Positions 9,219-17,340 of a DNA stretch of 64,000 bases are shown in pieces. This DNA is from Microbacterium enclense (GTDB lineage Bacteria > Actinomycetota > Actinomycetes > Actinomycetales > Microbacteriaceae): the NCBI GenBank assembly GCA_038182865.1, contig CP116226.1, positions 186,001-250,000 of the forward strand, in the 5' to 3' direction. The translations under genes and the position numbers were made by a program. Position 1 is the stretch's first letter. Each line of letters starts with the position of its first letter. The notes beneath the pieces are model-generated. The model saw only the letters and a list, made by a program, of their open reading frames with translations, made no database searches and was not told the origin of the DNA.

Positions 9219-9275
9219 CCTCTCATTGTGCGGCGTGCACGCGGCGGCTCCGGTCGCACACGCGGAAGGGGCGTG

Positions 9276-10058
9276 TCAGCGCACGTGCACGACATCGCCC
9301 GCCGACACCGTCGTGACGATCGTGCCCGCCTCCACGACGAGCCGACCGGTCTCGTCCAGACGCGTCGCGCGGCCCGTGAGGCTCGTGTCGTCGGGGAGAG
9401 CGACGGTGACCTCGCGGCCGACCGTGGCGCACAGCTTCTCGATGTCGCGGTGCACCCGTTCCTCTCCCCCGGACGACAGGGCCGTCACGAACTCCGAGAA
9501 CGCGCCGACGTAGTCGGCGAGGAGACGGTCCACGTCGCACTCCGCACCGATCGCCGCGAACGACGTCGCCGTCGAGACCGGGAGGTCGGCGCGGCTCATC
9601 CGCGTGTTCACGCCGGCTCCGACCACGACGGTGTCGAACGTCCCGGGCACGGCCTCGGCGAGGATGCCGCAGATCTTGCCGCCGTCCACGAGAACGTCGT
9701 TCGGCCACTTCAGCTGGGTCGATCCGCTGTGTCCCGTCAGTTGCGATCCCACCGCCCGTGTCATCGCCGCGCCCGCCGCCAGCGGGATCCAGCCCCTCAG
9801 CGCCACCGGCACGGTGGAGGCGTCCACGACCATCGACACGGCGATCGCGGTACCCGCCGGCGCCGTCCAGGAACGATCGAGGCGCCCTCGGCCCGCGCGC
9901 TGGTCGTCGGTGACCAGGAGCGACAGGTGCGGCCACCCGGCCGGATCCGCCGTGACGGCCGCGACCACGTCGGCGTTGGTGGAACCGGTGGTCTCGACCA
10001 TCTGGACGCGGGGGCTGACCGTGGCAGTGCGCGGGAATCCGGCTTCGGGGATCGGCAT
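9276..10058 (-). CDS. birA: Biotin--[acetyl-CoA-carboxylase] ligase BirA, without DNA-binding domain
   Basis: 260 residues. BirA activates biotin to biotinyl-AMP and joins it to the lysine of biotin carrier domains, here most likely the one encoded at 17341-19107. The biotinyl-AMP loop DDQRAGRGRLDRSW is near 50-63 and LKWPNDVLVDGGKICGILAE near 115-134. There is no N-terminal helix-turn-helix, so it is a group I, non-repressor enzyme. The ATG at 10058 is chosen over a GTG six bases upstream because TAGGGT (10065-10070) ends exactly 6 nt before it. The gene is divergent from the carboxyltransferase gene at 10217, which fits a shared function. Confidence 0.94.
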   Translation of the reverse strand: MPIPEAGFPRTATVSPRVQMVETTGSTNADVVAAVTADPAGWPHLSLLVTDDQRAGRGRLDRSWTAPAGTAIAVSMVVDASTVPVALRGWIPLAAGAAMTRAVGSQLTGHSGSTQLKWPNDVLVDGGKICGILAEAVPGTFDTVVVGAGVNTRMSRADLPVSTATSFAAIGAECDVDRLLADYVGAFSEFVTALSSGGEERVHRDIEKLCATVGREVTVALPDDTSLTGRATRLDETGRLVVEAGTIVTTVSAGDVVHVR

Positions 10059-10064
10059 GCCCAC

Positions 10065-10070
10065 ACCCTA
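10065..10070 (-). promoter_or_regulatory. -10 box TAGGGT of birA
   Basis: Ends 6 nt before ATG 10058; a GTG touching the box at 10064 is thereby unlikely to be the start. Confidence 0.65.
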
Positions 10071-10203
10071 GGGAATTCGCGGGGAGACGGCATCCGCTTG
10101 CCTTTCGCCCCGCGATGTCGAAGAAGAGAGACCTGGACGGATGCCACAGCGCCTCGCCCTTTCACTTGTGCGCACCCTCCAACGTTGGCGCCGACGCTGT
10201 CGC

Positions 10204-10209
10204 TAGGGT
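10204..10209 (+). promoter_or_regulatory. -10 box TAGGGT of the carboxyltransferase gene
   Basis: Ends 7 nt before GTG 10217. With the birA box it makes a divergent pair 133 bp apart. Confidence 0.65.
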
Positions 10210-10216
10210 GGAATGC

Positions 10217-11806
10217 GTGACCGACCAGCCCGATCTCTTCACCACCGCCGGCAAGATCGCGGACCTGCGCACCAGGTTCCAGGAGGCGGTCGTCGACGCC
10301 GAAGCCGCCGCCCGCGACAAGCAGCACGCGAAGGGCAAGCTCACCGCCCGCGAGCGCATCGAGATGCTGGTCGATCCTGGTTCGTTCGTCGAACTCGACG
10401 AGTACGTGCGGCACCGCACCACGGCGTTCGGCATGGACAAGTCACGCCCCTACGGCGACTCCGTGGTCACCGGCACCGGCACGATCCACGGCCGGACCGT
10501 CGCCGTCTACGCACAGGACTTCTCCACGTTCGGCGGCTCGCTCGGCGAGGTCGCGGGCGACAAGATCATCAAGGTCATGGAGCTCGCGCTACGCAGCGGC
10601 ATCCCGATCATCGGCATCCTGGACTCCGGTGGGGCGCGCATCCAAGAGGGTGTCGTCGCCCTCGGCAAGTACGGCGAGATCTTCCGACTGAACACCGCCG
10701 CCTCCGGGGTCATCCCGCAGATCTCGCTCATCATGGGCCCCGCCGCGGGCGGCGCGGTCTACTCCCCCGCCCTCACCGACTTCGTGATCATGGTCGACAA
10801 GACCAGCCAGATGTTCGTCACCGGTCCCGACGTCATCAAGACCGTGACCGGCGAAGACGTGGGCATGGAAGAGCTGGGCGGCGCGCTCACGCACAACAGC
10901 CGCTCGGGCGTCGCGCACTACCTCGCCGACGACGAAGACGACGCGATCGACTACGCGCGCACGCTCATCGGCTTCCTCCCCGACAACAATCTCGCCGAGA
11001 TCCCCATCTACGAGACGCCGTTCGAGTTCGAGACCACGGATGCCGATCGCTCGCTGAACACGATCATCCCGGACTCGCCGAACCAGCCGTACGACATCCA
11101 CACCGTGATCGCGGGGATCGTCGACGCGGGGGATTTCCTCGAGGTGCAGCCCCTCTTCGCACCGAACATCGTGATCGGCTTCGGCCGCATCGAGGGTCGC
11201 ACGGTCGGCATCATCGCCAACCAGCCCTCGCAGATGGCCGGCACGCTCAACATCGACGCGGGCGAGAAGGCCAGCCGGTTCGTGCGCTTCTGCGACGCGT
11301 TCTCGGTTCCCATCGTCACCCTCGTCGACGTCCCCGGCTACCTGCCCGGCACCGACCAGGAGTGGACCGGCGTGATCCGCCGCGGCGCGAAGCTGCTCTA
11401 CGCCTACGCCGAGGCGACCGTGCCCCTGGTCACCGTGATCCTGCGCAAGGCGTACGGCGGCGCCTACATCGTCATGGGCTCCAAGCAGCTCGGCGCCGAC
11501 ATCAACCTCGCCTGGCCCACGGCCGAGATCGCCGTCATGGGTGGTCAGGGTGCGGTCAACATCCTCTATCGCGGCGAGATCAAGCGCGCCGAGGCGGCGG
11601 GTGAAGACGTTGCCGCGGTGCGGACGCGTCTGGCCAACGAATACACCTACAACGTGGCATCCCCGTTCCTCGCCGCCGAGCGCGGCGAACTGGACGGCAT
11701 CATCGAACCGGCGCAGACGCGCGTCTCGATCGCCAAGGCCCTGCGGGCCCTGCGCAACAAGCGCGCGAGCCAGCCCGCCAAGAAGCACGGGAACATCCCC
11801 CTGTGA
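10217..11806 (+). CDS. Acyl-CoA carboxylase carboxyltransferase beta subunit (AccD/PccB type)
   Basis: 529 residues, the usual length of actinobacterial AccD4/5/6 and PccB. It moves the carboxyl group from carboxybiotin to acetyl- or propionyl-CoA, giving malonyl-CoA or methylmalonyl-CoA. Two crotonase-like halves are visible: N-terminal GILDSGGARIQEGV with IMGPAAGGAVYSPALTDF, and C-terminal LVDVPGYLPGTDQEWTG and KAYGGAYIVMGSKQLGAD, where the two oxyanion holes form. The residue that chooses between acetyl- and propionyl-CoA lies in the second half, but I cannot place it safely. The GTG start follows TAGGGT by 7 nt. It overlaps the small downstream gene by GTGA. The partner BC-BCCP subunit is about 5.5 kb away. 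Confidence 0.93.
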   Translation: MTDQPDLFTTAGKIADLRTRFQEAVVDAEAAARDKQHAKGKLTARERIEMLVDPGSFVELDEYVRHRTTAFGMDKSRPYGDSVVTGTGTIHGRTVAVYAQDFSTFGGSLGEVAGDKIIKVMELALRSGIPIIGILDSGGARIQEGVVALGKYGEIFRLNTAASGVIPQISLIMGPAAGGAVYSPALTDFVIMVDKTSQMFVTGPDVIKTVTGEDVGMEELGGALTHNSRSGVAHYLADDEDDAIDYARTLIGFLPDNNLAEIPIYETPFEFETTDADRSLNTIIPDSPNQPYDIHTVIAGIVDAGDFLEVQPLFAPNIVIGFGRIEGRTVGIIANQPSQMAGTLNIDAGEKASRFVRFCDAFSVPIVTLVDVPGYLPGTDQEWTGVIRRGAKLLYAYAEATVPLVTVILRKAYGGAYIVMGSKQLGADINLAWPTAEIAVMGGQGAVNILYRGEIKRAEAAGEDVAAVRTRLANEYTYNVASPFLAAERGELDGIIEPAQTRVSIAKALRALRNKRASQPAKKHGNIPL

Positions 11807-12045
11807 GCGACGAACACGCCGAGACCGACGCCGGGCAGCCGCCCGTCGTCGCCGAGGTCGTGCGCGGCGCGCCCACCGAGGAGGAGCTGGCCGCGGCCGT
11901 CGTCGTCGTCAGCGAGGCGTACGCCCACGAGGTCGCCGACGCCACGGTCCCCGAGACCGCCGTGCGGTCGCGGTGGGAACTGTCGGCGCGCGGGCTTCGC
12001 GTCCCCCTCGACCGCTCGGCGGGGTGGCACAGTTTCACCGGCTGA
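11803..12045 (+). CDS. Acyl-CoA carboxylase epsilon-like subunit
   Basis: 80 residues. The GTG start overlaps the stop of the carboxyltransferase gene by four bases, so it is translationally coupled to it. The N-terminus is acidic and loose. The middle (VVRGAPTEEELAAAVVVVSEA) matches the helix seen in AccE/PccE proteins, which often read R-G-x-P-T-x-E-E-x-A-A. The tail is basic and aromatic (SRWELSARGLRVPL). Epsilon subunits bind the alpha-beta complex and raise activity in Streptomyces and mycobacteria. The call rests on length, position and the RGxPTxEELAA helix. Confidence 0.75.
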   Translation: MSDEHAETDAGQPPVVAEVVRGAPTEEELAAAVVVVSEAYAHEVADATVPETAVRSRWELSARGLRVPLDRSAGWHSFTG

Positions 12046-12197
12046 GACCGGCGCGACGACTGTCCCCCGAAATACCTACAGACGCGCGTGAGAGCGCTCA
12101 CGGATACTGGACGAGCTGGAACGCTTCGTGCGTTCGGTCGGGCCGCTCATCGAGCCGGTGCCGACCACGCGGCCGGTTTTCGGGTAACCGTCCGCAT

Positions 12198-12230
12198 GGG
12201 TGAGGGGTGAGCAATCGCCGCCCCTCACCC
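12198..12230. terminator. Bidirectional hairpin between carboxylase epsilon and sensor-partner genes
   Basis: GGGTGAGGGG (12198-12207) pairs with CCCCTCACCC (12221-12230), loop 13 nt. It serves two convergent transcripts. The rest of 12046-12257 holds no convincing gene. Confidence 0.6.
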
Positions 12231-12257
12231 CCATCCCCCTCTCGGGGATCGTCCGGT

Positions 12258-13295
12258 TCAGCGCGGTCGACGGATCTCGCGCCAGAGGTCGACCTCGTCG
12301 TCGTCTCCCCCCGCGCCGTCTCCCGCCGACCGTCCCACGACCGTCACCGCGACCCCGTTGTGCGGCGAGGTGCGGATGATGAGGCGGTCGGACTCGGCTC
12401 CTCGCAGGATGTCGGCCAGTTCGGCGCGGATGGCGGTGAGAGCTGCGCCGTCGAGCCCTTCGAGCCCGCCCTCGTCGAACAGGGTGACCGCCGACCCACG
12501 ACGCCGTGCGGCGTCGATCTGCGCGCGCACGCCCTGATCCAGCAGGCGGGGGCTGCGTAGTTCGTCGCGCAGGCTGTGCTCGGCCAGCCGCGCCGAATCC
12601 CGCTCGGATGGTCGCAGGTTGCCACCCGTCTCGATGACCCGGCCGAGCACCGGACCCGCGACGCCCAGGGCGCGTTGCACGTGCAGTCGCCTCTCGCGCT
12701 GCCGGCCGCTCTGCGAGGCCTGCCACGCGGAGGCCGCCTGCTGAAGTTCGGAGAGCTGCGTGGCGTCCCGGGCCGTGCGGCCCAGCGCGATCGAGATGAG
12801 CTGGGCGACCGAGACCCAGACGAGCGAACCGACAAGCCCGAGGCTCAGGGCCGAGACCGGGCCGAGCCACGCGGACGCGGACACCGACAGTGCTCCCATG
12901 CCGATCCAGGCGACGATCGGCCGGTGGCGCACCATCACGATCGTCATCAGGGCGCCGATCCCGCCGATGACCCAGGTGACGAACGGCTGCGTGCGACCCG
13001 CTTCGGTGACCGCGAGGAAGGCCGCGTTGGGCACGACGACCGACGCCACCAGCGCCAGCGCCGCCGCCCAGGCGGGCAGACTCGACCGCTCACCCGGGAT
13101 TCCGACCGCCGCGCCGGGAGGCCGCGACCCGGGCAGCAGGATCCAGAGCCACGTCACCGGCAGGTAGAGCACCAGCGCCGCGACGATGAGCCAGCCCCGC
13201 TGCACCGTCTCGGGGCTCGTCCACAGCAGTCCGCGGGCGGCCAGATAGGCCGTGAACGCCAGCGCGATGACGGAGAGGACGGCGCGGACGCTCAC
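12258..13295 (-). CDS. Polytopic membrane protein, partner of the two-component pair
   Basis: 345 residues from GTG 13295, which overlaps the kinase stop (GTGA); an ATG at 13316 would give 352. About eight hydrophobic helices fill the first 190 residues. The cytoplasmic tail holds a helix region (about 195-245, RERRLHVQRALGVAGPVLGR) and ends with a compact alpha/beta part (SAVTLFDEGGLEGLDGAAL). There is no phospho-acceptor His and no ATP-binding G box, so it is not an intact kinase. Its place as third gene after a response regulator and a kinase suggests a sensing or modulating partner, perhaps a decayed kinase. I do not recognise a named family. Confidence 0.65.
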   Translation of the reverse strand: MSVRAVLSVIALAFTAYLAARGLLWTSPETVQRGWLIVAALVLYLPVTWLWILLPGSRPPGAAVGIPGERSSLPAWAAALALVASVVVPNAAFLAVTEAGRTQPFVTWVIGGIGALMTIVMVRHRPIVAWIGMGALSVSASAWLGPVSALSLGLVGSLVWVSVAQLISIALGRTARDATQLSELQQAASAWQASQSGRQRERRLHVQRALGVAGPVLGRVIETGGNLRPSERDSARLAEHSLRDELRSPRLLDQGVRAQIDAARRRGSAVTLFDEGGLEGLDGAALTAIRAELADILRGAESDRLIIRTSPHNGVAVTVVGRSAGDGAGGDDDEVDLWREIRRPR

Positions 13296-14563
13296 CAGCG
13301 ATCCCCGCTCTCCCATTCGAGCGTCACGGTCGTGCCCGAGGGACCGGACTCGATGTCGGATCGCCCGCCGACGGCCGTCACGCGCGCCATGATCGACCCG
13401 CGGATGCCGAGGCGATCGGCCGGGATCGTCTCGAGGTCGAATCCCTCCCCCGCATCGCGGACCCGCACGACCACGCTGCCCGGATCGGCGTAGCCCGCCA
13501 CCTCGACGGAGAGACCGCGCGCCTCGGCATGCTGCACCGCGTTCGCGACCGCCTGCATGGCCGCCAGCACCAGCGCGCGGGCCACGCGGCCCGGCACCCG
13601 CGGCGTGTCGGGCTGTACCCGGCGGCCGACGTTCAGCTCGACGCCCAGGTCGCGCGCGGAGGCTTCGATGTCGTCGGCGAGGCGCGTGGCATCCACCGGC
13701 GCGTCGCTTCCCTCGAGGGCGTCCTTCTCCGCGTTCGCCAGCCGCGTGAGGGCTTCGCGGGCCATGCTCACCGCCAGAGTGCGCTCACGTGGTGTCGACG
13801 CTCGTTCCGCGGCCAGGAGCGCGCCGAGAACGCTGTCGTGCATGAGGGCGGCGACCGCCACGCGCTCGTTCTCGGTGGCGGCGGTGGCAGCCGCCTCGGC
13901 ATAGCTCGACACCGCCTGCGCGCGCGTCTCGTCGACGTGCGCGGCGATCGAGCGGTACATCCACGTGAGCGTCACCAGGACGCTGCCGAGGATCAACGCG
14001 AAGGAGACGTCGAGGGCGACCGGGACGTAGAACTCGCTCCGGCCCTCTGCCTGGATCAGGCGCACGACGCCGAAGAGGATGGGGGCGGCGACCGTCCACA
14101 CGATCTGAAGCGAGAGAGGGAACGCGACGACCGCCGCCACGGTCGCGACGTTGATGAGGTAGAAGATCCACGGGTTCTCCAGCGGAGACGGCGGCGGTCC
14201 CCCGGCGGTCGCGATCGGCCACAGCGCCAGGGCGAGCAGGAACACCACCGCGAAGATCCCCGCGAACAGCCGGGCGAAGCGCCCGACGGCGCAGGCCACG
14301 ATCATCGCGGCCAACGGTACGAAGACACCGAGGGCCAGCGGGAGGTGCCACCCGTCGCGTTCGTCGGCGCGCCCGAAGGCGGCGACGAGCGCTTGCGCGC
14401 CCAGGGCGAGCGACGCCGGGCCGACGAACAGCGTGAGCACTCGCTCGATCCGCTTCTGGGTGAACGAACCGGGATCGTCTCGCGATTCACGCGAGTGCGG
14501 GATGCGCCCCCAGGCTTCCTCGAGTACCGATCGCTGGGCCTCCGAACGGAGGGTCTCAGGCAT
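13292..14563 (-). CDS. Membrane sensor histidine kinase (NarL-system type)
   Basis: 423 residues. About six transmembrane helices (roughly 42-63, 73-94, 96-120, 133-155, 157-170 and 183-203) precede a cytoplasmic helix with VAVAALMHDSVLGALL; His242 in the HD motif is the likely phospho-acceptor, in the HisKA_3/HD style. The ATPase domain follows at about 320-420: VANAVQHAEA (N box), VRDAGEGFD (G1) and GIRGSIMARV with GPSGTTVTLEW (G2). There is no separate periplasmic sensor domain, so the signal is probably sensed in the membrane. The start overlaps the response-regulator stop by 8 nt, and the stop overlaps the next membrane-protein gene. Confidence 0.88.
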   Translation of the reverse strand: MPETLRSEAQRSVLEEAWGRIPHSRESRDDPGSFTQKRIERVLTLFVGPASLALGAQALVAAFGRADERDGWHLPLALGVFVPLAAMIVACAVGRFARLFAGIFAVVFLLALALWPIATAGGPPPSPLENPWIFYLINVATVAAVVAFPLSLQIVWTVAAPILFGVVRLIQAEGRSEFYVPVALDVSFALILGSVLVTLTWMYRSIAAHVDETRAQAVSSYAEAAATAATENERVAVAALMHDSVLGALLAAERASTPRERTLAVSMAREALTRLANAEKDALEGSDAPVDATRLADDIEASARDLGVELNVGRRVQPDTPRVPGRVARALVLAAMQAVANAVQHAEARGLSVEVAGYADPGSVVVRVRDAGEGFDLETIPADRLGIRGSIMARVTAVGGRSDIESGPSGTTVTLEWESGDRW

Positions 14564-15221
14564 CGGTCCCGGCTTCGGGCGCGTCGTGCAGAATGCCGTC
14601 TTCCATCGCCCGCCGCAGCAGATCGACCTTGGTCGGAGCGGGGCGACCCACCTCGACGTACTTCACGCGGACGCGCGTGATGTTCTCTTTCGCGGTGGAG
14701 TACGCCACACCCAGACGCTCGGCCACCGCCTTCAACGGCAGTCCGGCCGCGTACAGCCGAAGCACCTCTCGCTCGCGGGCCGACAGCTGTGCGTCGGCGA
14801 AGGCGCGATCACCCTCGACGGCGCTGGCCCACTCGACGTTGTCGAGCAGCTCGCCGCGCGCGACGGTGCCGATCGCGCCGAGCACCTCGTGGGTGGGAGA
14901 CGACTTGCTCACGATGCCGGCGGCCCCGGCGGCGAGCGCTTCGCGCACAGCGGCGGGGCGATCGGCGACGCTGTGGATGATCACGCTCGAACCGTCGCGC
15001 ACCACGCGGTCGACGTTCTCGGACACCGTGGTGCCATCGCCGAGGGTGAGGTCGAGGACCACGACATCGGCGGGAGACTGCACGGCGACGCGACGCCAAT
15101 CCAGGTACGCCGCGACGTTCGCACCCGAGAACACCACCTGAGTGGTCTCGGTGCCGGCGAGCGCTGCCTCGAGCCCGAGCCGAACCGACTCGTGATCATC
15201 GATGAGGGCGACGCGGGTCAT
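14556..15221 (-). CDS. NarL/FixJ-family response regulator
   Basis: 221 residues. The receiver domain has the acidic pair DD at 8-9, the phospho-acceptor Asp57 in VVVLDLTLGDG and a Lys near 104 (AGIVSKSSP). The C-terminal LuxR-type helix-turn-helix reads LSAREREVLRLYAAGLPLKA with VAERLGVAYSTAKENITR, a normal variant of the DNA-binding helix. It is presumably phosphorylated by the kinase encoded next. The ATG at 15221 was preferred to a GTG six bases upstream because TACGAT (15228-15233) ends 6 nt before it. The target genes are unknown. Confidence 0.92.
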   Translation of the reverse strand: MTRVALIDDHESVRLGLEAALAGTETTQVVFSGANVAAYLDWRRVAVQSPADVVVLDLTLGDGTTVSENVDRVVRDGSSVIIHSVADRPAAVREALAAGAAGIVSKSSPTHEVLGAIGTVARGELLDNVEWASAVEGDRAFADAQLSAREREVLRLYAAGLPLKAVAERLGVAYSTAKENITRVRVKYVEVGRPAPTKVDLLRRAMEDGILHDAPEAGTDA

Positions 15222-15227
15222 CTCCAC

Positions 15228-15233
15228 ATCGTA
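15228..15233 (-). promoter_or_regulatory. -10 box TACGAT of the response regulator operon
   Basis: Ends 6 nt before ATG 15221. Confidence 0.6.
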
Positions 15234-15282
15234 TCGGCGCGGATCCTCGTGTCAGGGGCCTGGACATCCGCCGATCGGCGGG

Positions 15283-16539
15283 TCACTTGCGCAAAACGGC
15301 CACTGCTTCGACGTGATGTGAATGAGGGAAGAGGTCGACGCCCCGGATGCCGCCGTCGGCGTGGTACCCGTGTTCGGCGAACGTGGCCAGATCGCGTGCG
15401 AGGGCGACGGGGTCGCACGCGACGTAGACCACCGTCGCGGGCCCGAGTGCGGCGATCCCCTCGACCACGTCGCGTCCCGCTCCGGCCCTCGGCGGATCGA
15501 GCAGCACGACGCCGCGCGCGAGGCGTTCCCGCTCCCGTGCGGACGCGTCCGCCGCGAGCCTGGAGACGAAGCGGTCGGCGCGCGCCGTCTCGGCGCGCGC
15601 ACCGATCCATTCGGCGAGGTTCTCTCCGGCGTGCTCGGTGGCGCGGGGATCGGACTCGACGCTGATGACGCGCGTGGACGGTCCGCCGAGATCGGCGAGC
15701 GTGGCGGCGAACAGGCCGACGCCGCCGTACAGGTCGAGATGCAGTGCCTCGGGGTCGAGGTCACCGGCACTGCGGGTCAATTCCTCGGCGACGAGCGAGG
15801 TCAGCGTCGTGGCGGCGAGGCGGTGCACCTGCCAGAACCCGCCCGCATCGACGCGGAACGTCCGGTCGCCGACCCGCTCCTCGATGACCTCCGCGGTCGG
15901 TCGGGTCCGCACACCGTCCGGTCGCGGGAGCACACGCACGCGACCGTCGGCCGGGAGGACGAGGTCGAGGCGGCCGGGCTCGGCGCCCCGCGCCGCGGCG
16001 GCGGCCTCGGCGACAGCGGGTGCGGCCAGCGGCAGGTCGGGCGTCTCGATCACGCGGTGCGAGCGCGCCGCGAACGGCCCCACGCGGCCCGCCTCGTCGA
16101 CATGGAGACTCACGCGCGTGCGCCACCCCGTGCCGTCGGCCGTCTCCGGGTTCGCGGCGTCTCCGGCCGGGCGGACGTCGACGGGAAGCTCCAGGCGCCC
16201 CACGCGCTCGAACGCCTCCCGGATGACACGTTCTTTGAGCCGACGCTGGTGCGCGAGCTCGATGTGGCCGAATTCCGCACCGCCCGGGCGTTCGTCGGGC
16301 GCCACGTCGATCGCGGCGGCGGACCAGACGTGAGGGCGCCGTTCAGGGGCCGCCTCGAGCACCTCGACGGCGTCGGCGCGCCAGAACGACTTCTTGCGCG
16401 TGTCGGTCAGACGCGCCCGCACCCGCTCCCCGGGCAGCGTGTCGGAGACGAAGACCACGCGGCCCTCGTGTCGTGCGACGAACACCCCGCCGTGGGCGAT
16501 ACCGGTGATGTCGAGATCGATGAGGTCGCCGTCGTGCAT
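15283..16539 (-). CDS. TRAM-domain class I SAM-dependent RNA methyltransferase (RlmD/TrmA-like)
   Basis: 418 residues. The N-terminal 60 residues are a TRAM RNA-binding domain (GDLIDLDITGIAHGGVFVAR, then FVSDTLPGERVRARL). The methyltransferase domain follows: DAGGFWQVH near 225, LHLDLYGGVGLFAATLA (SAM-binding motif), RADRFVSR, LLDPPRAGAG and VYVACDPVALARDLA with the catalytic Cys, which attacks C6 of uracil. Families RlmC, RlmD and TrmA make 5-methyluridine in rRNA or tRNA. An N-terminal Fe-S cluster cysteine set, as in RlmD, is not seen. The start is the ATG at 16539; the frame stays open 18 nt further but the TRAM domain begins here. Confidence 0.9.
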   Translation of the reverse strand: MHDGDLIDLDITGIAHGGVFVARHEGRVVFVSDTLPGERVRARLTDTRKKSFWRADAVEVLEAAPERRPHVWSAAAIDVAPDERPGGAEFGHIELAHQRRLKERVIREAFERVGRLELPVDVRPAGDAANPETADGTGWRTRVSLHVDEAGRVGPFAARSHRVIETPDLPLAAPAVAEAAAAARGAEPGRLDLVLPADGRVRVLPRPDGVRTRPTAEVIEERVGDRTFRVDAGGFWQVHRLAATTLTSLVAEELTRSAGDLDPEALHLDLYGGVGLFAATLADLGGPSTRVISVESDPRATEHAGENLAEWIGARAETARADRFVSRLAADASARERERLARGVVLLDPPRAGAGRDVVEGIAALGPATVVYVACDPVALARDLATFAEHGYHADGGIRGVDLFPHSHHVEAVAVLRK

Positions 16540-16603
16540 TGTCCGAGCCTGACACATCCGCGCGGGGGCGGTCGTCTGCGGGAGCCCACCGTGAGCACGG
16601 CGC

Positions 16604-16609
16604 TAGCGT
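16604..16609 (+). promoter_or_regulatory. -10 box TAGCGT of maf
   Basis: Ends 6 nt before ATG 16616. Confidence 0.62.
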
Positions 16610-16615
16610 GGTCGC

Positions 16616-17263
16616 ATGCGCGTGTGCTTGGCATCCACTTCCCCTGCTCGACTGATGCTGCTGCGCCAGGCGGGGATCGAGCCCGACGCCCGCTCTCCCC
16701 GGGTCGACGAGGAAGCCGTCATCGCCGAGGTCGAGGCGGCGGAGGGACGACGCCTGCCCGCCCCCGAGCACGTCCTGCTGCTCGCGCGGCGAAAGGCGGC
16801 CGACGTGGCGCTGAGGCTCCACGAGGAGGACCAGGGTTTCGACGGGTTCGTCATCGGCGGCGACTCGATGTTCGAGCTCGGGGACGAGATCCTCGGAAAG
16901 CCCTACACACCCGAGGCGGCGACGGCCCGGTGGCGCCAGATGCGCGGGCGCACGGGCGTCCTCCACTCGGGGCACAGCGTGTTCCGACTCTCCCCGGGAG
17001 CGCCGCCGACCGAGGCGCACGCGGTCGCCCAGGCGCGCGTGAGCTTCGCCGCCGACGTCGACGACGACGAGATCGCCGCGTACGTCGCCACCGGCGAGCC
17101 GCTGCTCGTCGCCGGGGCGTTCACCGTCGACAGCCTGGGCGGGGCCTTCATCGAGAGCGTCGAGGGCGACCCCTCCACCGTGGTCGGGATGTCGCTGTCG
17201 ACGGTGCGCCACCTCGTTCGCGAGCTCGGGGGCTCGTGGACGAGCCTGTGGAATCGTTCGTAG
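16616..17263 (+). CDS. Maf-family nucleoside triphosphate pyrophosphatase
   Basis: 215 residues. It begins CLASTSPARLMLLRQAGI, the Maf signature where S-x-S-P-R is usual. GGDSMFELGDEILGKP carries the conserved D and the GKP loop, and DSLGGAFIESVEGDPSTVVG is the C-terminal signature. Maf proteins hydrolyse non-canonical or methylated NTPs (dTTP, UTP, pseudo-UTP, m7GTP) to NMP and pyrophosphate; the branch specificity cannot be told here. The ATG follows TAGCGT by 6 nt. The gene is divergent from the RNA methyltransferase and next to the carboxylase gene, as in many actinobacteria. Confidence 0.92.
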   Translation: MRVCLASTSPARLMLLRQAGIEPDARSPRVDEEAVIAEVEAAEGRRLPAPEHVLLLARRKAADVALRLHEEDQGFDGFVIGGDSMFELGDEILGKPYTPEAATARWRQMRGRTGVLHSGHSVFRLSPGAPPTEAHAVAQARVSFAADVDDDEIAAYVATGEPLLVAGAFTVDSLGGAFIESVEGDPSTVVGMSLSTVRHLVRELGGSWTSLWNRS

Positions 17264-17328
17264 GGTCCCGCACACGTTTTTCGGCGTTTCTTGTCGAGGA
17301 GGGTCAAAAGGTGACCCATGCCCCTCGG

Positions 17329-17334
17329 TAGGCT
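17329..17334 (+). promoter_or_regulatory. -10 box TAGGCT of the biotin carboxylase gene
   Basis: Ends 6 nt before ATG 17341. GGGAGG between box and start is too close to serve as a ribosome site if transcription starts at the A of ATG. Confidence 0.65.
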
Positions 17335-17340
17335 GGGAGG

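Noticed and set aside
12076..12150. Minus-strand 24-codon frame (begins MSGPTERTKRSSSSS)
   Set aside because: No ribosome site or -10 box at the right distance; conservation cannot be tested here. Left out of the gene list.
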